Positions 8,282-16,672 of a DNA stretch of 64,000 nucleotides are shown piece after piece. Position 1 is the first letter of the stretch. The number at the start of each line of letters is the position of its first letter. Source of the DNA: Myxococcales bacterium (GTDB taxonomy: Bacteria; Myxococcota; Polyangia; Nannocystales; Nannocystaceae); the NCBI GenBank assembly GCA_016793465.1, contig JAEUJW010000072.1, forward strand, positions 67,734 through 131,733, written 5' to 3'. The notes beneath the pieces are model-generated. The model was not told the origin of the DNA and did not search any database. It saw only the letters and a list, made by a program, of their open reading frames with translations. The position numbers were made by a program, and so were the translations under genes.

Positions 8282-8343
8282 TCGAAGCCGACGCCATGAA
8301 CTTAACGCAATTCACCATACAGAAACTTCTCGGGCGATTTCCA

Positions 8344-8373
8344 TTGTTGAATCCCTCCGCCGTCCCTTATAAT
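8344..8373 (+). promoter_or_regulatory. Candidate sigma-70-type promoter upstream of tssJ
   Basis: TTGTTG at 8344-8349 and a consensus TATAAT at 8368-8373 are separated by 18 bases. The surrounding 8296-8400 stretch is unusually AT-rich. Transcription would start near 8380 and run into the terminator-like hairpin at 8453-8523. Confidence 0.5.
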
Positions 8374-8379
8374 CACACC

Positions 8380-8520
8380 ACATCGCAGCCTCACACCGAG
8401 GTAACGGCGCACAAGGACGTGCGGCGACGCTATCAGCCCGCCCAAACGGGCGCTCGCTTCACTCGCACCACACGAGCCACAAAGGCCCTGTGGTCCGCGA
8501 GTGAAGCGGGTTTTCTTTTA
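8380..8520 (+). ncRNA. Putative leader or small RNA ending at a terminator hairpin
   Basis: A transcript starting at the predicted promoter would be about 140 nt. It would contain a small hairpin (GCCCG...CGGGC, 8436-8451) and then the 14-bp terminator stem. This is the layout of an attenuated leader or a free-standing small RNA. No RNA family was recognised. This is inference from promoter plus terminator only. Confidence 0.3.
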
Positions 8521-9030
8521 TTCGCCGCCCTCGCCGCAGCCTGCGCCCACGCGCCTGCACCCGCGACGCCCCCGTCGCCACCCCGCGTGCAGGTGCTCGT
8601 CCAGGCCGGCCCCGCCCTCAACCTCGGCGACGACGGCCAGCCCTGGCCGACCGCCTGGACGCTCTACCAGCTGCGCGCCGACCCCGAGGGCGACGACCGC
8701 GAACCCCTCGACGTCGCCGCCGTGCTCGCCGACCCCGCCGCCGCCCTCGGCGAGCTCGTCGTCGACGAACAGGCCCACACCACCTTCCCCGCGACGTCGA
8801 CCCGCTTCACCGTCGCCGTCGCCCCCGAGGTCACGCACCTGCTCGCGCTCGCCCGCTTCCGCGAGCCGCTCGGCGACGCCTCGTACCTCGTGTTCCCCGT
8901 CCCGCGCACCGCCTCTCCGTGCTTCTACCTCGGCCTCGACCGCAGCGAGCTCGACGGCGGCGCCTTCCCCCCGCCCGGCTTCGACGCCGCCGCCTTCACC
9001 ACCACCTGCTCCCCCGCCGCCGCCCGCTGA
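8419..9030 (+). CDS. tssJ: T6SS outer-membrane lipoprotein TssJ (start uncertain)
   Basis: TssJ anchors the TssLM membrane complex to the outer membrane. The mature part has the family pattern: VQVLVQAGPALNLGDDGQ, then PWPTAWTLYQLRA, a central F-DLDV-like AVLAD strand region, and a C-terminal PCFYLGLDRSEL. A lipobox (FLLFAALAAAC, Cys encoded at 8542-8544) identifies it as a lipoprotein. The start is unresolved. GTG 8419 gives 203 residues and ATG 8296 gives 244. GTG 8501 is in another frame but reads MKRVFF straight into LFAALAAAC after a one-base slip at the T-run 8511-8519. A terminator-like hairpin overlaps exactly this spot. It is followed closely by tssK. Confidence 0.7.
   Translation: MRRRYQPAQTGARFTRTTRATKALWSASEAGFLLFAALAAACAHAPAPATPPSPPRVQVLVQAGPALNLGDDGQPWPTAWTLYQLRADPEGDDREPLDVAAVLADPAAALGELVVDEQAHTTFPATSTRFTVAVAPEVTHLLALARFREPLGDASYLVFPVPRTASPCFYLGLDRSELDGGAFPPPGFDAAAFTTTCSPAAAR
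8453..8523 (+). terminator. Intrinsic-terminator-like hairpin overlapping the tssJ signal peptide
   Basis: CTCGCTTCACTCGC (8453-8466) pairs with GCGAGTGAAGCGGG (8497-8510) over 14 bp with one G-U pair. An inner CCACA/TGTGG stem lies in the loop, and TTTTCTTTTATTC follows at once. This is the form of a Rho-independent terminator. The T-tract is also the coding sequence for the hydrophobic core of the TssJ signal peptide, so read-through or refolding would be needed for tssJ expression. Confidence 0.6.
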
Positions 9031-9046
9031 GCGCACAGGATCCGCC

Positions 9047-10537
9047 ATGCTGCACCGCCCGCTCTGGACCGAAGGCACCCTGCTGTGCCCCCAGCACCTG
9101 CAACAACAGGACCTCTACCACGAGCGCCTGCTCGCGGCCCGCCTCGCCGCGACGGTCCCCCACCCGTGGGGCGTGCTCGCCGTGCGCTTCGACCCCGCCG
9201 CCCTCGCCGTCGGTCAGCTCGCCCTCACCCACCTGCGCGCGGTCCTCCCCGACGGCACCCCGCTCGACCTCCACGAACATTCGCCCCACCTGCCGCCCCC
9301 GCGGACGATCGCCCCGCACCTCTCCGCCGCCCGCGAGCGCCTCGCCGTCCACCTCGGCGTGCCCGAGCTCCGCCCCGGCGCCGTCAACATCACCGCCGAC
9401 GCCCTCGACCCCGCCCCGCACGACGCTGCGCATCCCCACCGCGACTCCACGCCGGACTCCACGGCCCACCGCACCACGACCCGCGACTCCAACCACAGCG
9501 CCACCGTCCGCGACCCGGGCCGCCCCCGCGAGTCCAACCTCGCCGACGCGCCGCCCCTCGCGCCCCGCGACCCCGCCGCGACCCCGCGCTGGCGCTGCGT
9601 CACCCGCCCGATCTACGACCTGACCCTCGCGCACAGCGCCCGCGAGCTCGAGCTGCTCGAGCCCCAGCTCGTGCTCCGCTTCACCGACGAGCCGCGCGAC
9701 GAGCTCACCTCGCTCCCGCTCGCCGAGGTGATCCGCGACCCCGCCGGCGGCTTCACCCTCGATCCCACCTTCATCCCGCCGATCGCCAGCGTCGCCGCCT
9801 CGCCGTGGCTGCAGGCCGGCCTGCAGGACCTCCTCGCCCTCGCCACCACCCGCTGGCGCGCCCTCGAGGCCGACCGCCGGCGCCAGCACGACCTCCCGCG
9901 CGCCCTGTTCTTCCACACCCTCGGCGGCGTCGTCCCGCGCCTGCGCCACCTCGTCGACCTCCCCGCCTCCTCGCCGACGCTCGCGCATCAGACCCTCGCC
10001 GCCCTCGCCGGCGAGCTCCGCGGCCTCGCCTCCGTCGACCCCGCCACCCTCCCCGCGTTCGTCTTCACCGACCTCCGCGCCAGCCTCGGCCCGCTCATCG
10101 GCGAGCTCCAGCGCCGCCTCACCGAACTCTTCCCCGATCGCCACCTCACCATCCCGCTCGAGCTCCGCCCCGACGGCTTGTGGCTCGGCGAGCTGCGCGA
10201 CGATCGCCTGCGCGCCGCCGGCTTCGTGCTCGCCGTCGAGTCCGACGCCGACCCCGCGACCCTCGCCCGCGACCTCCCCGCCCTCACCCGCATCGCCGCC
10301 TGGCGACGAATCTCGCTGATCGTCCGCAACAACGTCCTCGGCGCCGCGCTCCGCCCGCTCGCCCACCCCCCGCTCGAGATCCCCGCCCTCCCGCGCCACA
10401 CCTACTTCTCGATCGTGCCCGACGACCCCTGCTGGCTCGAGGTCCTCCGCGAACGCAACGTCGCCCTCTACCTCCCCCCGCCCCACGACCACGACCACGC
10501 CCGCGTGTCCCTGTTCGCCATCCCCCGCGACCCCTGA
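9047..10537 (+). CDS. tssK: T6SS baseplate-membrane adaptor TssK
   Basis: A 496-residue protein of the TssK (VasE/ImpJ) family, trimeric cytoplasmic adaptors that join the baseplate wedges to TssL/TssM. The N-terminal WTEGTLLCPQHLQQQD is the strongest signature, as TssK proteins open with a W-x-E-G-x-x-L-x-P-Q-H-x-Q-Q block. The family's HLFEIVRDPAG-like ELTSLPLAEVIRDPAGGFTL and the DDRLRAAGFVLAV region follow. The C-terminus ends with RVSLFAIPRDP. Residues about 130-170 are a His/Asp/Thr-rich low-complexity insert. The start is ATG 9047, 16 bases after tssJ. Confidence 0.88.
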   Translation: MLHRPLWTEGTLLCPQHLQQQDLYHERLLAARLAATVPHPWGVLAVRFDPAALAVGQLALTHLRAVLPDGTPLDLHEHSPHLPPPRTIAPHLSAARERLAVHLGVPELRPGAVNITADALDPAPHDAAHPHRDSTPDSTAHRTTTRDSNHSATVRDPGRPRESNLADAPPLAPRDPAATPRWRCVTRPIYDLTLAHSARELELLEPQLVLRFTDEPRDELTSLPLAEVIRDPAGGFTLDPTFIPPIASVAASPWLQAGLQDLLALATTRWRALEADRRRQHDLPRALFFHTLGGVVPRLRHLVDLPASSPTLAHQTLAALAGELRGLASVDPATLPAFVFTDLRASLGPLIGELQRRLTELFPDRHLTIPLELRPDGLWLGELRDDRLRAAGFVLAVESDADPATLARDLPALTRIAAWRRISLIVRNNVLGAALRPLAHPPLEIPALPRHTYFSIVPDDPCWLEVLRERNVALYLPPPHDHDHARVSLFAIPRDP

Positions 10538-10554
10538 CATCCCCGACGCGCACC

Positions 10555-10692
10555 CATCCCCGCGACCACCGACCGGCCCGCCCTCTCCGCTTCGCCATCC
10601 CCGCGACCACCGACCGGCCCGTCCTCTCCGCTTCGCATCCCCGCGACCACCGACCGGCCCGCCCTCTCCGCTTCGCCATCCCCGCGACCACG
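10555..10692. repeat. 40-41-bp tandem repeat between tssK and tssL
   Basis: Units that begin CATCCCCGCGACCACCGACC start at 10555, 10596 and 10636, with a truncated fourth at 10677. They fill most of the 200-base gap. Neither a coding sequence nor unique spacers are present. Confidence 0.85.
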
Positions 10693-10737
10693 CGTCTCCC
10701 TCTGCACCCATCCGCGCCCGCGACCGCGCGCCGACCC

Positions 10738-11517
10738 ATGCGCCCCGACTCCGACCCCGCACACCCGATCCCTCGCCCCGACGAGCCCGCGACGCCGGCA
10801 CGCCCGCAGCCGACCGATCGCTCCGAGACCCCCGCCGCCTGGGTCGACCGCACCACCGCCCCCTGCATCCACCTCGCCCTGCTGCTCCGCCGCACCACCC
10901 TCGAGGACCCCGCCGCCGCCGACGCCGCCCTCGCTACCGCCATCGACGCCCTCGCCGCCCTGCACCCGAACGACGAGACCCGCGACCTCGGCCTGCGCCC
11001 CGACCACCTCGCCGCCATCCGCCAGGCCCTCGCCGCCTTCCTCGACGAGTCCGCCGCCCACCAGCCCGGCGCCGAGCGCTGGCGCGAGCAGCTCCTCCGC
11101 CGCCTCGACCTCCCGCGCAGCGCCAACGTCGGCCACGAATTCTTCGAACGCCTCGAGCCCCGCCTCCTCGACCCCGCTCCGAGCCCCGCCGACCTCGCCG
11201 TCCTGCAGACCCACGCCCTCTGCCTGCTCCTCGGCTTCCGCGGCCGCTACGGCGCCCGCATCGACGCCGCCGAGACCGAGATCCCCCGCCTCCTCCGCCG
11301 CCTCCAGCTGCGCCTGCGCCCCTGCCTCCCTCCGCGTCCTCCTCCCCCGTTTAATTATGTCCCAAAAGACATCTTTAAAAATTCTCCCCCCCGCCTCCTC
11401 GGGGCCGCCGCCCTCCTCCTGATCTTCACGCTCGCCCTCACCGCCGCCCTCCACGCCCGCACCGCCGCCCACCACGAGGCCCTCCGCGCCCACCTCGCGA
11501 CCCTCGCCGCCCCCTGA
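10738..11517 (+). CDS. tssL: T6SS inner-membrane protein TssL (DotU-like)
   Basis: A 259-residue protein of the DotU/IcmH family. TssL is a C-tail-anchored inner-membrane protein whose cytoplasmic hook domain binds TssK and TssE. The cytoplasmic domain has the expected features: ALAAFLDES, GHEFFERLE around residue 130, and ALCLLLGFRGRY at about 160, the family's C-L-x-L-G-F-x-G-R-Y motif. A single transmembrane helix (RLLGAAALLLIFTLALTAAL) lies near residues 222-241, with a short periplasmic tail. Just before it, an AT-rich stretch encodes FNYVPKDIFKN, a peptide also seen in variant form in TssM and the FHA protein. The start is ATG 10738. Confidence 0.85.
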   Translation: MRPDSDPAHPIPRPDEPATPARPQPTDRSETPAAWVDRTTAPCIHLALLLRRTTLEDPAAADAALATAIDALAALHPNDETRDLGLRPDHLAAIRQALAAFLDESAAHQPGAERWREQLLRRLDLPRSANVGHEFFERLEPRLLDPAPSPADLAVLQTHALCLLLGFRGRYGARIDAAETEIPRLLRRLQLRLRPCLPPRPPPPFNYVPKDIFKNSPPRLLGAAALLLIFTLALTAALHARTAAHHEALRAHLATLAAP

Positions 11518-11600
11518 CATCCCGGCGCCCACCTCGCGACCCTCGCCGCCCCCTGACATCCCGCGCCCACCTCGCGACCCTCGCCGCCCCCTGACATCCC
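11486..11600 (+). repeat. Tandem duplication of the tssL 3' end
   Basis: A 38-39-bp unit covering the last codons of tssL and its stop (GCGCCCACCTCGCGACCCTC...) starts at 11486, 11525 and 11563. Only the first copy is read as part of tssL. The other two lie in the tssL-tssM gap as relics that include a stop codon. Confidence 0.85.
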
Positions 11601-11653
11601 GCGCCGCCCCTCCGTCCGCCGCCTCGTCGCGCCGACGTCGCCCCCGCACGCCC

Positions 11654-14600
11654 ATGCAACGCCTCCGCACCCTCGCCCCCTGGCTGCTCGCCGCCGGCGC
11701 CCTCGCCGTGGCCGTCGCACCGTATGTCCCGAAGGACATCTTCACCCTCCAGCGCCTCGCCCTCGGCCTCGCCGGCCTCGCTCTCCTCGTCACCGTCGTC
11801 CTGCTCGTCCGCCGCCGCCGCGCCCGCCCCCGCCCCGCGCCAGATCCACACGCCGCGCTCACCCGCCTCGCTCGTCGCGCCCTCGCCCGCTCGCTCGCCG
11901 CGGCCCGCCGCGCCCTCGGCCGCGACCCGGCCCGCACCTGGCTCGTGCTCGGCCCGCCGCAGCAGGGCAAGACCTCGCTGATCGCCGGCCTCGGCCCGCT
12001 CCGCGACCTCACCGCCCCCGCCCCGCCGGGCGCCGTGCTCCCACGCTTCTTCCTCGCCGGCGACACCCTCCTCATCGAGCACCCCGCCCAGGCCTGCGAC
12101 CTCCGCCCGCTGCTCCGCCTGCGGCGCCCGCTCGACGCCATCCTCCTCGTGCTCTCGCTCCCCGACCTCGCCGACGCCCCGCCCGACCTCACGACGCTGC
12201 GCGCCCGCCTCGACGACATCCAGCGCACGCTCGCCGTCTCCGTCCCGATCCACCTGATCGCCACGCGCCTCGATCGCCTCGCCGGTCACCACGAGCTCGC
12301 CGGCGACGACCTCACCCCGTGGGGCGTCCCGCTCGCCTCGCCGACCCACCTGCCCGCCGCCCTGCGCACCTGGTCGCGCTGGGTCGACGCCCAGCGCCTC
12401 GCCCGCCTCGCCGACGAACCCGACCCCGAGCGTCGCGCCCGCCTCTTCACCTTCTCCGCCGCCTTCGCCCGCGCCGGCGATCACCTCGCCGACCTCGCCC
12501 CGTTATTCGACGCGAGCCCGCTCCGCAGCGTGTTCTTCCTCGCGACCCGCACCGACCCGAACCTCCCCGGCGATCGCGTCCTCCACCACCTCGCCGCCCG
12601 CCTCCACCTCCCGCTCCGTGAGCGCCCCTCGACCTCCCGCGACCTCCCGCTCGCCGCGCCCGACCTCGGCCCCCTGCTCACCGCCCTCCGCGCTCACGAC
12701 TCCGAGGCCGCCCGCACCCCCGCGCATCACCGCCGCATCAACCTGCGCCTCCGCGTCGTCTCCGTCCTCCTCCTCGGCGCCGCCCTCGGCCTCGCCCTCA
12801 CCGCCACCGACGCGGCCACCGACCGACGCGCCTGCCTGCAGACCCTCGCCGACCTCACCGCCCCGCTCGCCCTGCCCGCCGCCGAACCCCGGACGCGCCT
12901 CGACCCACCGACCACCCTCGATCTCCCCGCCGGTCCCGACCCGCGATCCACCACCCTCGACTCGACCGCGACCCTCGACACCGACGCCCCCGCAGCGCGC
13001 TCCACCCCCGCCCAGCTCGCCGCCCTCCACGACCTCCACGCTCGCCTCGGCCGCGACGACTGCGCCGCCGACCTCGACCTCCCCGTCGTCTTCCGCCGCG
13101 CCGTCCGCAGGCACATCCTCCCCGAGCTCCACGCCGCCCTAGGGCGCCCCCTCCGCCGCCTCGACGTCGCCCCGCCGGTCACCGTCGCCGACCACCTCGC
13201 CGCCCGCGACCGCCTGCGCGCCTACCTCCTGCTCACGGCCGACCTGTCCGAAGCGCCAGGTCCCCTCGACCCCGCGCAGAAGAGCTGGCTCGCCGACGAC
13301 CTCCCGCGCCGCTGGTCCGACCTCCGCCCCACGTCCCACCCGATCGCGGCCCTGCTCGCCACCTTCCTCGACCTCGCCGCCGCGAGCGACCTCGCCTTCC
13401 CCCGCGACCACGCGCTCGTCGCCCGCGCCCGCGCCGCGATCCACAGCGACGACGACGCCACCCTCGAGGCCGCCCTCGCCGCCGCCGACTGCGAGCCGCT
13501 CGCCCTGCGCAACCTGACCCACGCCGCCCACCTGGTCGCCGACCGCACCCTGCCGTGCGCGTTCACCCGCCCGGGCTGGACCGTGGTCCAGCAGCAGCTC
13601 GCCGCCGCGGTCGATCGTCACGACGGGTGGATCCTCGGCAACACCCACGCCGAGCCGCGCGACCAGCGGCTCGCCCGCCTGCGCGACCGCTACGACGCCC
13701 GCTACATCGCGGCCTGGACCGACTTCCTCGCCGGCGTCCGCGTGCGCCGCCCCGCCGACCAGGCCAGCGCCGCGCGCCTCCTCACCGAGCTCACCGCCGA
13801 CGACCGCCCGATCTCCCGCGTGTTCGCCGGCCTCGAGCACCACACCCGCGGCCTCGGCCGCAGCCGCGCCGACATCGCCACCTGGATCCCCGGCGACGCG
13901 CCCGCGGAGGTCCACCGCGCCTTCGCCCCGCTGCTCGCCTTCACCGTCGCCGGCGACCGCGAGCCCGGCCTCGCCCGCTGGCACGCCCGCCTCGCCGAGG
14001 TCCTCGCCGCCCTCGAGGCCGCCCGCAGCGACCCCGCCGCCGTGCCCGCCCTGCGCACCACCATCGCCGCCGCCCTCGCCGACACCCACGACCTGCTGCG
14101 CCGCAGCGACGTGCGCCGCTTCCGTCCCCTCCTCACCGCCCTCCTCCTCCCCCCGCTCGAGGCCCTCCAGTCCTCCGTCACCGACCAGGACAAGCTCGCC
14201 CTCGTCCGCGCGTTCTGCCTCGACGTCCACGCCCCGCTCCGCCGCCTGGCCCGCCTCTACCCGTTCGACCGCGACGCCGCCGACGACGTCCCGCTCGCCG
14301 ACTTCACCGCCCTGTTCCACCCCGAGTCCGGCGCGCTCGCTCGCCTGCGGACCGGCGACCTCGCCCCCTACCTCACCGGCCACGGCGACGCCCTCGCCGC
14401 CAGACCCGCCCCGAAGACCGACCCGCACCCGCTCCACCCCCGCGTCGTCCACCTCCTCGTCCGCGCCGCCGCCCTCGCGGACCTCGCCTTCCCCAAGGGA
14501 CAGGTCGGCCTCGACCTCGACGTCGACCTCCGCTGCAACGCCGACATCTCGAAGGTCACTTTGATCGTCGGCGCCGCCAGACACGCCTACACCTGCGGCC

Positions 14601-15007
14601 CCGACCCCCGCGCCCGCATGCGCTGGCCCGGCGACCCGCCCGCCGACAAGCCCGGCGAACTCCCTCCCGGCGCCCTGCTCGAGCTCGTCGGCCGCGACGG
14701 CCGCCGCCAGCAGCTGCCCGGCCGCGGCCCCTGGGGCCTCTACCGCCTGCTCGAGAAGGACGGCGTCGTCACCCCGCCCGCCGACCCGACCCGCGACCCC
14801 CTCGTGTTCCGCTTCGACCTCCGCGCCAGCCGCCTCGGCACCCTCGACCTCGCCCTCACCCCCGCCCGAACCGCCGGCCAGACCCTCCTCTTCGGCCCCG
14901 GCGACGGCGCCCCGACCCTGCTCGCCCCCCTGCGCACCCGCGAGCTCCTCGACCCTCCGACACTCCTCTTCCAGGGCCTCCCCGGCTGCAACGACCTCGA
15001 CCCCTGA
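11654..15007 (+). CDS. tssM: T6SS inner-membrane protein TssM (IcmF-like)
   Basis: A 1117-residue protein, the usual length for the IcmF/TssM family. TssM spans the inner membrane and its periplasmic domain contacts TssJ. Two N-terminal transmembrane helices (about 9-24 and 35-53) precede a cytoplasmic NTPase-like domain with a Walker A GPPQQGKTS at 100-108. A third helix follows near residues 358-380 (VVSVLLLGAALGLAL), then a long periplasmic region. The C-terminal domain ends with strands typical of the TssJ-binding part. The NTPase domain is shorter than in many homologues. PYVPKDIFT between helices 1 and 2 comes from a copy of the dispersed palindrome. Confidence 0.88.
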   Translation: MQRLRTLAPWLLAAGALAVAVAPYVPKDIFTLQRLALGLAGLALLVTVVLLVRRRRARPRPAPDPHAALTRLARRALARSLAAARRALGRDPARTWLVLGPPQQGKTSLIAGLGPLRDLTAPAPPGAVLPRFFLAGDTLLIEHPAQACDLRPLLRLRRPLDAILLVLSLPDLADAPPDLTTLRARLDDIQRTLAVSVPIHLIATRLDRLAGHHELAGDDLTPWGVPLASPTHLPAALRTWSRWVDAQRLARLADEPDPERRARLFTFSAAFARAGDHLADLAPLFDASPLRSVFFLATRTDPNLPGDRVLHHLAARLHLPLRERPSTSRDLPLAAPDLGPLLTALRAHDSEAARTPAHHRRINLRLRVVSVLLLGAALGLALTATDAATDRRACLQTLADLTAPLALPAAEPRTRLDPPTTLDLPAGPDPRSTTLDSTATLDTDAPAARSTPAQLAALHDLHARLGRDDCAADLDLPVVFRRAVRRHILPELHAALGRPLRRLDVAPPVTVADHLAARDRLRAYLLLTADLSEAPGPLDPAQKSWLADDLPRRWSDLRPTSHPIAALLATFLDLAAASDLAFPRDHALVARARAAIHSDDDATLEAALAAADCEPLALRNLTHAAHLVADRTLPCAFTRPGWTVVQQQLAAAVDRHDGWILGNTHAEPRDQRLARLRDRYDARYIAAWTDFLAGVRVRRPADQASAARLLTELTADDRPISRVFAGLEHHTRGLGRSRADIATWIPGDAPAEVHRAFAPLLAFTVAGDREPGLARWHARLAEVLAALEAARSDPAAVPALRTTIAAALADTHDLLRRSDVRRFRPLLTALLLPPLEALQSSVTDQDKLALVRAFCLDVHAPLRRLARLYPFDRDAADDVPLADFTALFHPESGALARLRTGDLAPYLTGHGDALAARPAPKTDPHPLHPRVVHLLVRAAALADLAFPKGQVGLDLDVDLRCNADISKVTLIVGAARHAYTCGPDPRARMRWPGDPPADKPGELPPGALLELVGRDGRRQQLPGRGPWGLYRLLEKDGVVTPPADPTRDPLVFRFDLRASRLGTLDLALTPARTAGQTLLFGPGDGAPTLLAPLRTRELLDPPTLLFQGLPGCNDLDP

Positions 15008-15140
15008 CCTGTCCCTCCGGACATCTACTCACATCACCCAAACCTGTCCCTCCGGCCACCCGTCATATCTCGCTGTATCGGCCCTCCGCGGCCCTGCTCG
15101 CCCTCCACCCCCTGCTGTCACCCACCTGTCCTCCGGCCAC
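15007..15140. repeat. Three dispersed-palindrome copies between tssM and the tssC-like gene
   Basis: ACCTGTCCCTCCGGACAT begins at 15007, and similar elements begin at 15042 and 15124 with GGCCACC instead of GGACATC. The first overlaps the tssM stop codon. No gene lies in this 156-base gap. Confidence 0.65.
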
Positions 15141-15163
15141 CTCGCATGCTCCCCGGACCCGCC

Positions 15164-16390
15164 ATGCAGACCCCGCCCCGCCTCGCCGTCGACCGCACGA
15201 TCGCCGCCCTCGACGCCCGGCTCTCGGCCGTGCTCGACGCGATCCTCCACCACCCGCGGATCCAGCAGCTCGAGTCGCAGTGGCGCGCGATCCACATGCT
15301 CGTCACCCGCACCCGCCCGCACAGCGGCGTGCGCGTCGAGCTGCTCGCCTGCACCCGCACCGACCTCGCCGCCGACCTCGCCCGCCCCGACCTCGAGCAC
15401 AGCGGCCTCCACCATCACCTCTACGCCCGCGCCTGCGCCAGCTTCGGCGGCCAGCCCTACGGCCTCGTGTGCCTGACCCACGCCTTCGGTCCGGACGACC
15501 TGGGGCTCCTGCGCCCGGCCGTCGCCCTCGCCGCCCTCGCCCACGCCCCGCTGCTCGCCGACGCCGACCCGGCCCTGCTCGGCCTGCTCAGCCACACCGA
15601 GATCCCCCACCTCCGCGACCTGCCCGTCACCCAGCAGAGCCCCCGCTTCACCGCCTGGCACGCCTTCCGCACCGGCGACGACGCCCGCTGGCTCGCCCTC
15701 TGCCTCCCGCGCTTCCTCCTGCGCCCGCCGCACGACCTCGCGGCCGCGCCGACCGCCCGCCTCCGCTACAGCGAACGCGTGCGCAGCCACGCCGACCTCG
15801 TGTGGGGCCCCGCCGCGGTGCTCGTGGCCCTCCGCGCCGCCGAGGCGTTCGCCGATCAGCGCTGGTGCGTCGGCCTGCTCGGCACCCGCAGCGGCCCCGA
15901 GCTCGTCCGCCTCGGCGACAACCCCTGCACGCTCGAGGTCCTGCTGCCGCCCCGCAGCGAGCGCGCCCTCGCCGACCTCGGCCTCGTCCCCGTCACCGCC
16001 GACCGCCTCGCCGGCCGCGCGATCCTCCGCCACGCGCCGACGGTCCAGCGCGCCGCCGACCCGCTCGCGGCCCAGCTCCCGTACGTCTTCCTGATCTCCC
16101 GCCTCGCCCACTACCTGCGACGGATCCAGCGCGAGCACATCGGCCAGTGGGACGACCGCGCCGCGCTCCAGCGCCTGCTCGACCACTGGCTCCGCCGCCT
16201 CGTCGCCGACATGGACGACCCGCCCCCCGAGGTCCGCGCCGTCAAGCCCCTGCGCAGCGCCAGCGTCACCCTCACCCCCGCCCCCGACGACGCCGGCTGG
16301 TACCGCTGCCACCTCCGCGTCGTCCCCCACCTCACCCACCTGGGCCGCCCCCTCACCCTCGACCTCGTCGGCCGCCTCGACCGCTCCTGA
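15164..16390 (+). CDS. Second, shortened TssC-like sheath protein
   Basis: A 408-residue paralogue of TssC, whose full-length copy is at 25548. TssB/TssC form the contractile sheath. Shared blocks are LDAILHHPRIQQLESQWRAI, SGLHHHLY, GGQPYGLVC, the VWGPAAVLVALR stretch, LPYVFLISRLAHYLRRIQRE, and the C-terminal GWYRCHLRVVPHL strand. About 75 N-terminal residues, which in TssC lead into the sheath handshake, are missing, and several acidic loops are rewritten. There is no partner tssB beside it. It may be a specialised sheath or baseplate-end subunit, or a decaying duplicate. The intact frame and strong conservation of the core favour function. ATG 15164 is preferred over an upstream start at 15146. 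Confidence 0.75.
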   Translation: MQTPPRLAVDRTIAALDARLSAVLDAILHHPRIQQLESQWRAIHMLVTRTRPHSGVRVELLACTRTDLAADLARPDLEHSGLHHHLYARACASFGGQPYGLVCLTHAFGPDDLGLLRPAVALAALAHAPLLADADPALLGLLSHTEIPHLRDLPVTQQSPRFTAWHAFRTGDDARWLALCLPRFLLRPPHDLAAAPTARLRYSERVRSHADLVWGPAAVLVALRAAEAFADQRWCVGLLGTRSGPELVRLGDNPCTLEVLLPPRSERALADLGLVPVTADRLAGRAILRHAPTVQRAADPLAAQLPYVFLISRLAHYLRRIQREHIGQWDDRAALQRLLDHWLRRLVADMDDPPPEVRAVKPLRSASVTLTPAPDDAGWYRCHLRVVPHLTHLGRPLTLDLVGRLDRS

Positions 16391-16672
16391 CACCTGTCTC
16401 TGAAGACAGCCTCACAACCTGTCCCCATGGACATCCGCGAGATTCGAGGCCGAGGACAGCCTCGCAACCTGTCCCCACCAGAAGGCCTCCTGACCTCCCT
16501 CCCGGAGCATCCTCCGTCGCACCTCGCCCTCCGCCTGCTCCGCGGCCGCCCGCATTCTTCGCACCCTGTCCCCGGGGGCAGCCGCTGTCCCTCCTTCAAC
16601 AACCTGTCCCCGGGGACAGGCCTTCCGCTCCCGCCCGCCGTCCCTGTCCGGCGCCAGCCCGCCCTCACGCCC
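16391..16672. repeat. Cluster of CCTGTCCC palindromes upstream of vgrG
   Basis: The 282-base gap before vgrG carries at least five copies of the element, at about 16394, 16424, 16466, 16564 and 16603. The last, CCTGTCCCCGGGGACAGG at 16603-16620, is a perfect 18-bp palindrome. Others are imperfect (CTGTCTCTGAAGACAG, CCTGTCCCCATGGACATCC). A reading frame fused to vgrG is open from 16427, but its sequence is compositional noise and ATG 16673 is the real start. Confidence 0.75.

Noticed and set aside
8996..10801. A 601-codon minus-strand open frame opposite tssK
   Set aside because: Low-complexity Gly/Glu/Arg composition, antisense to a clear TssK.
16427..16672. N-terminal extension of VgrG from ATG 16427
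   Set aside because: The sequence is a run of palindromic elements, has no homology to VgrG, and the hub domain begins at ATG 16673.
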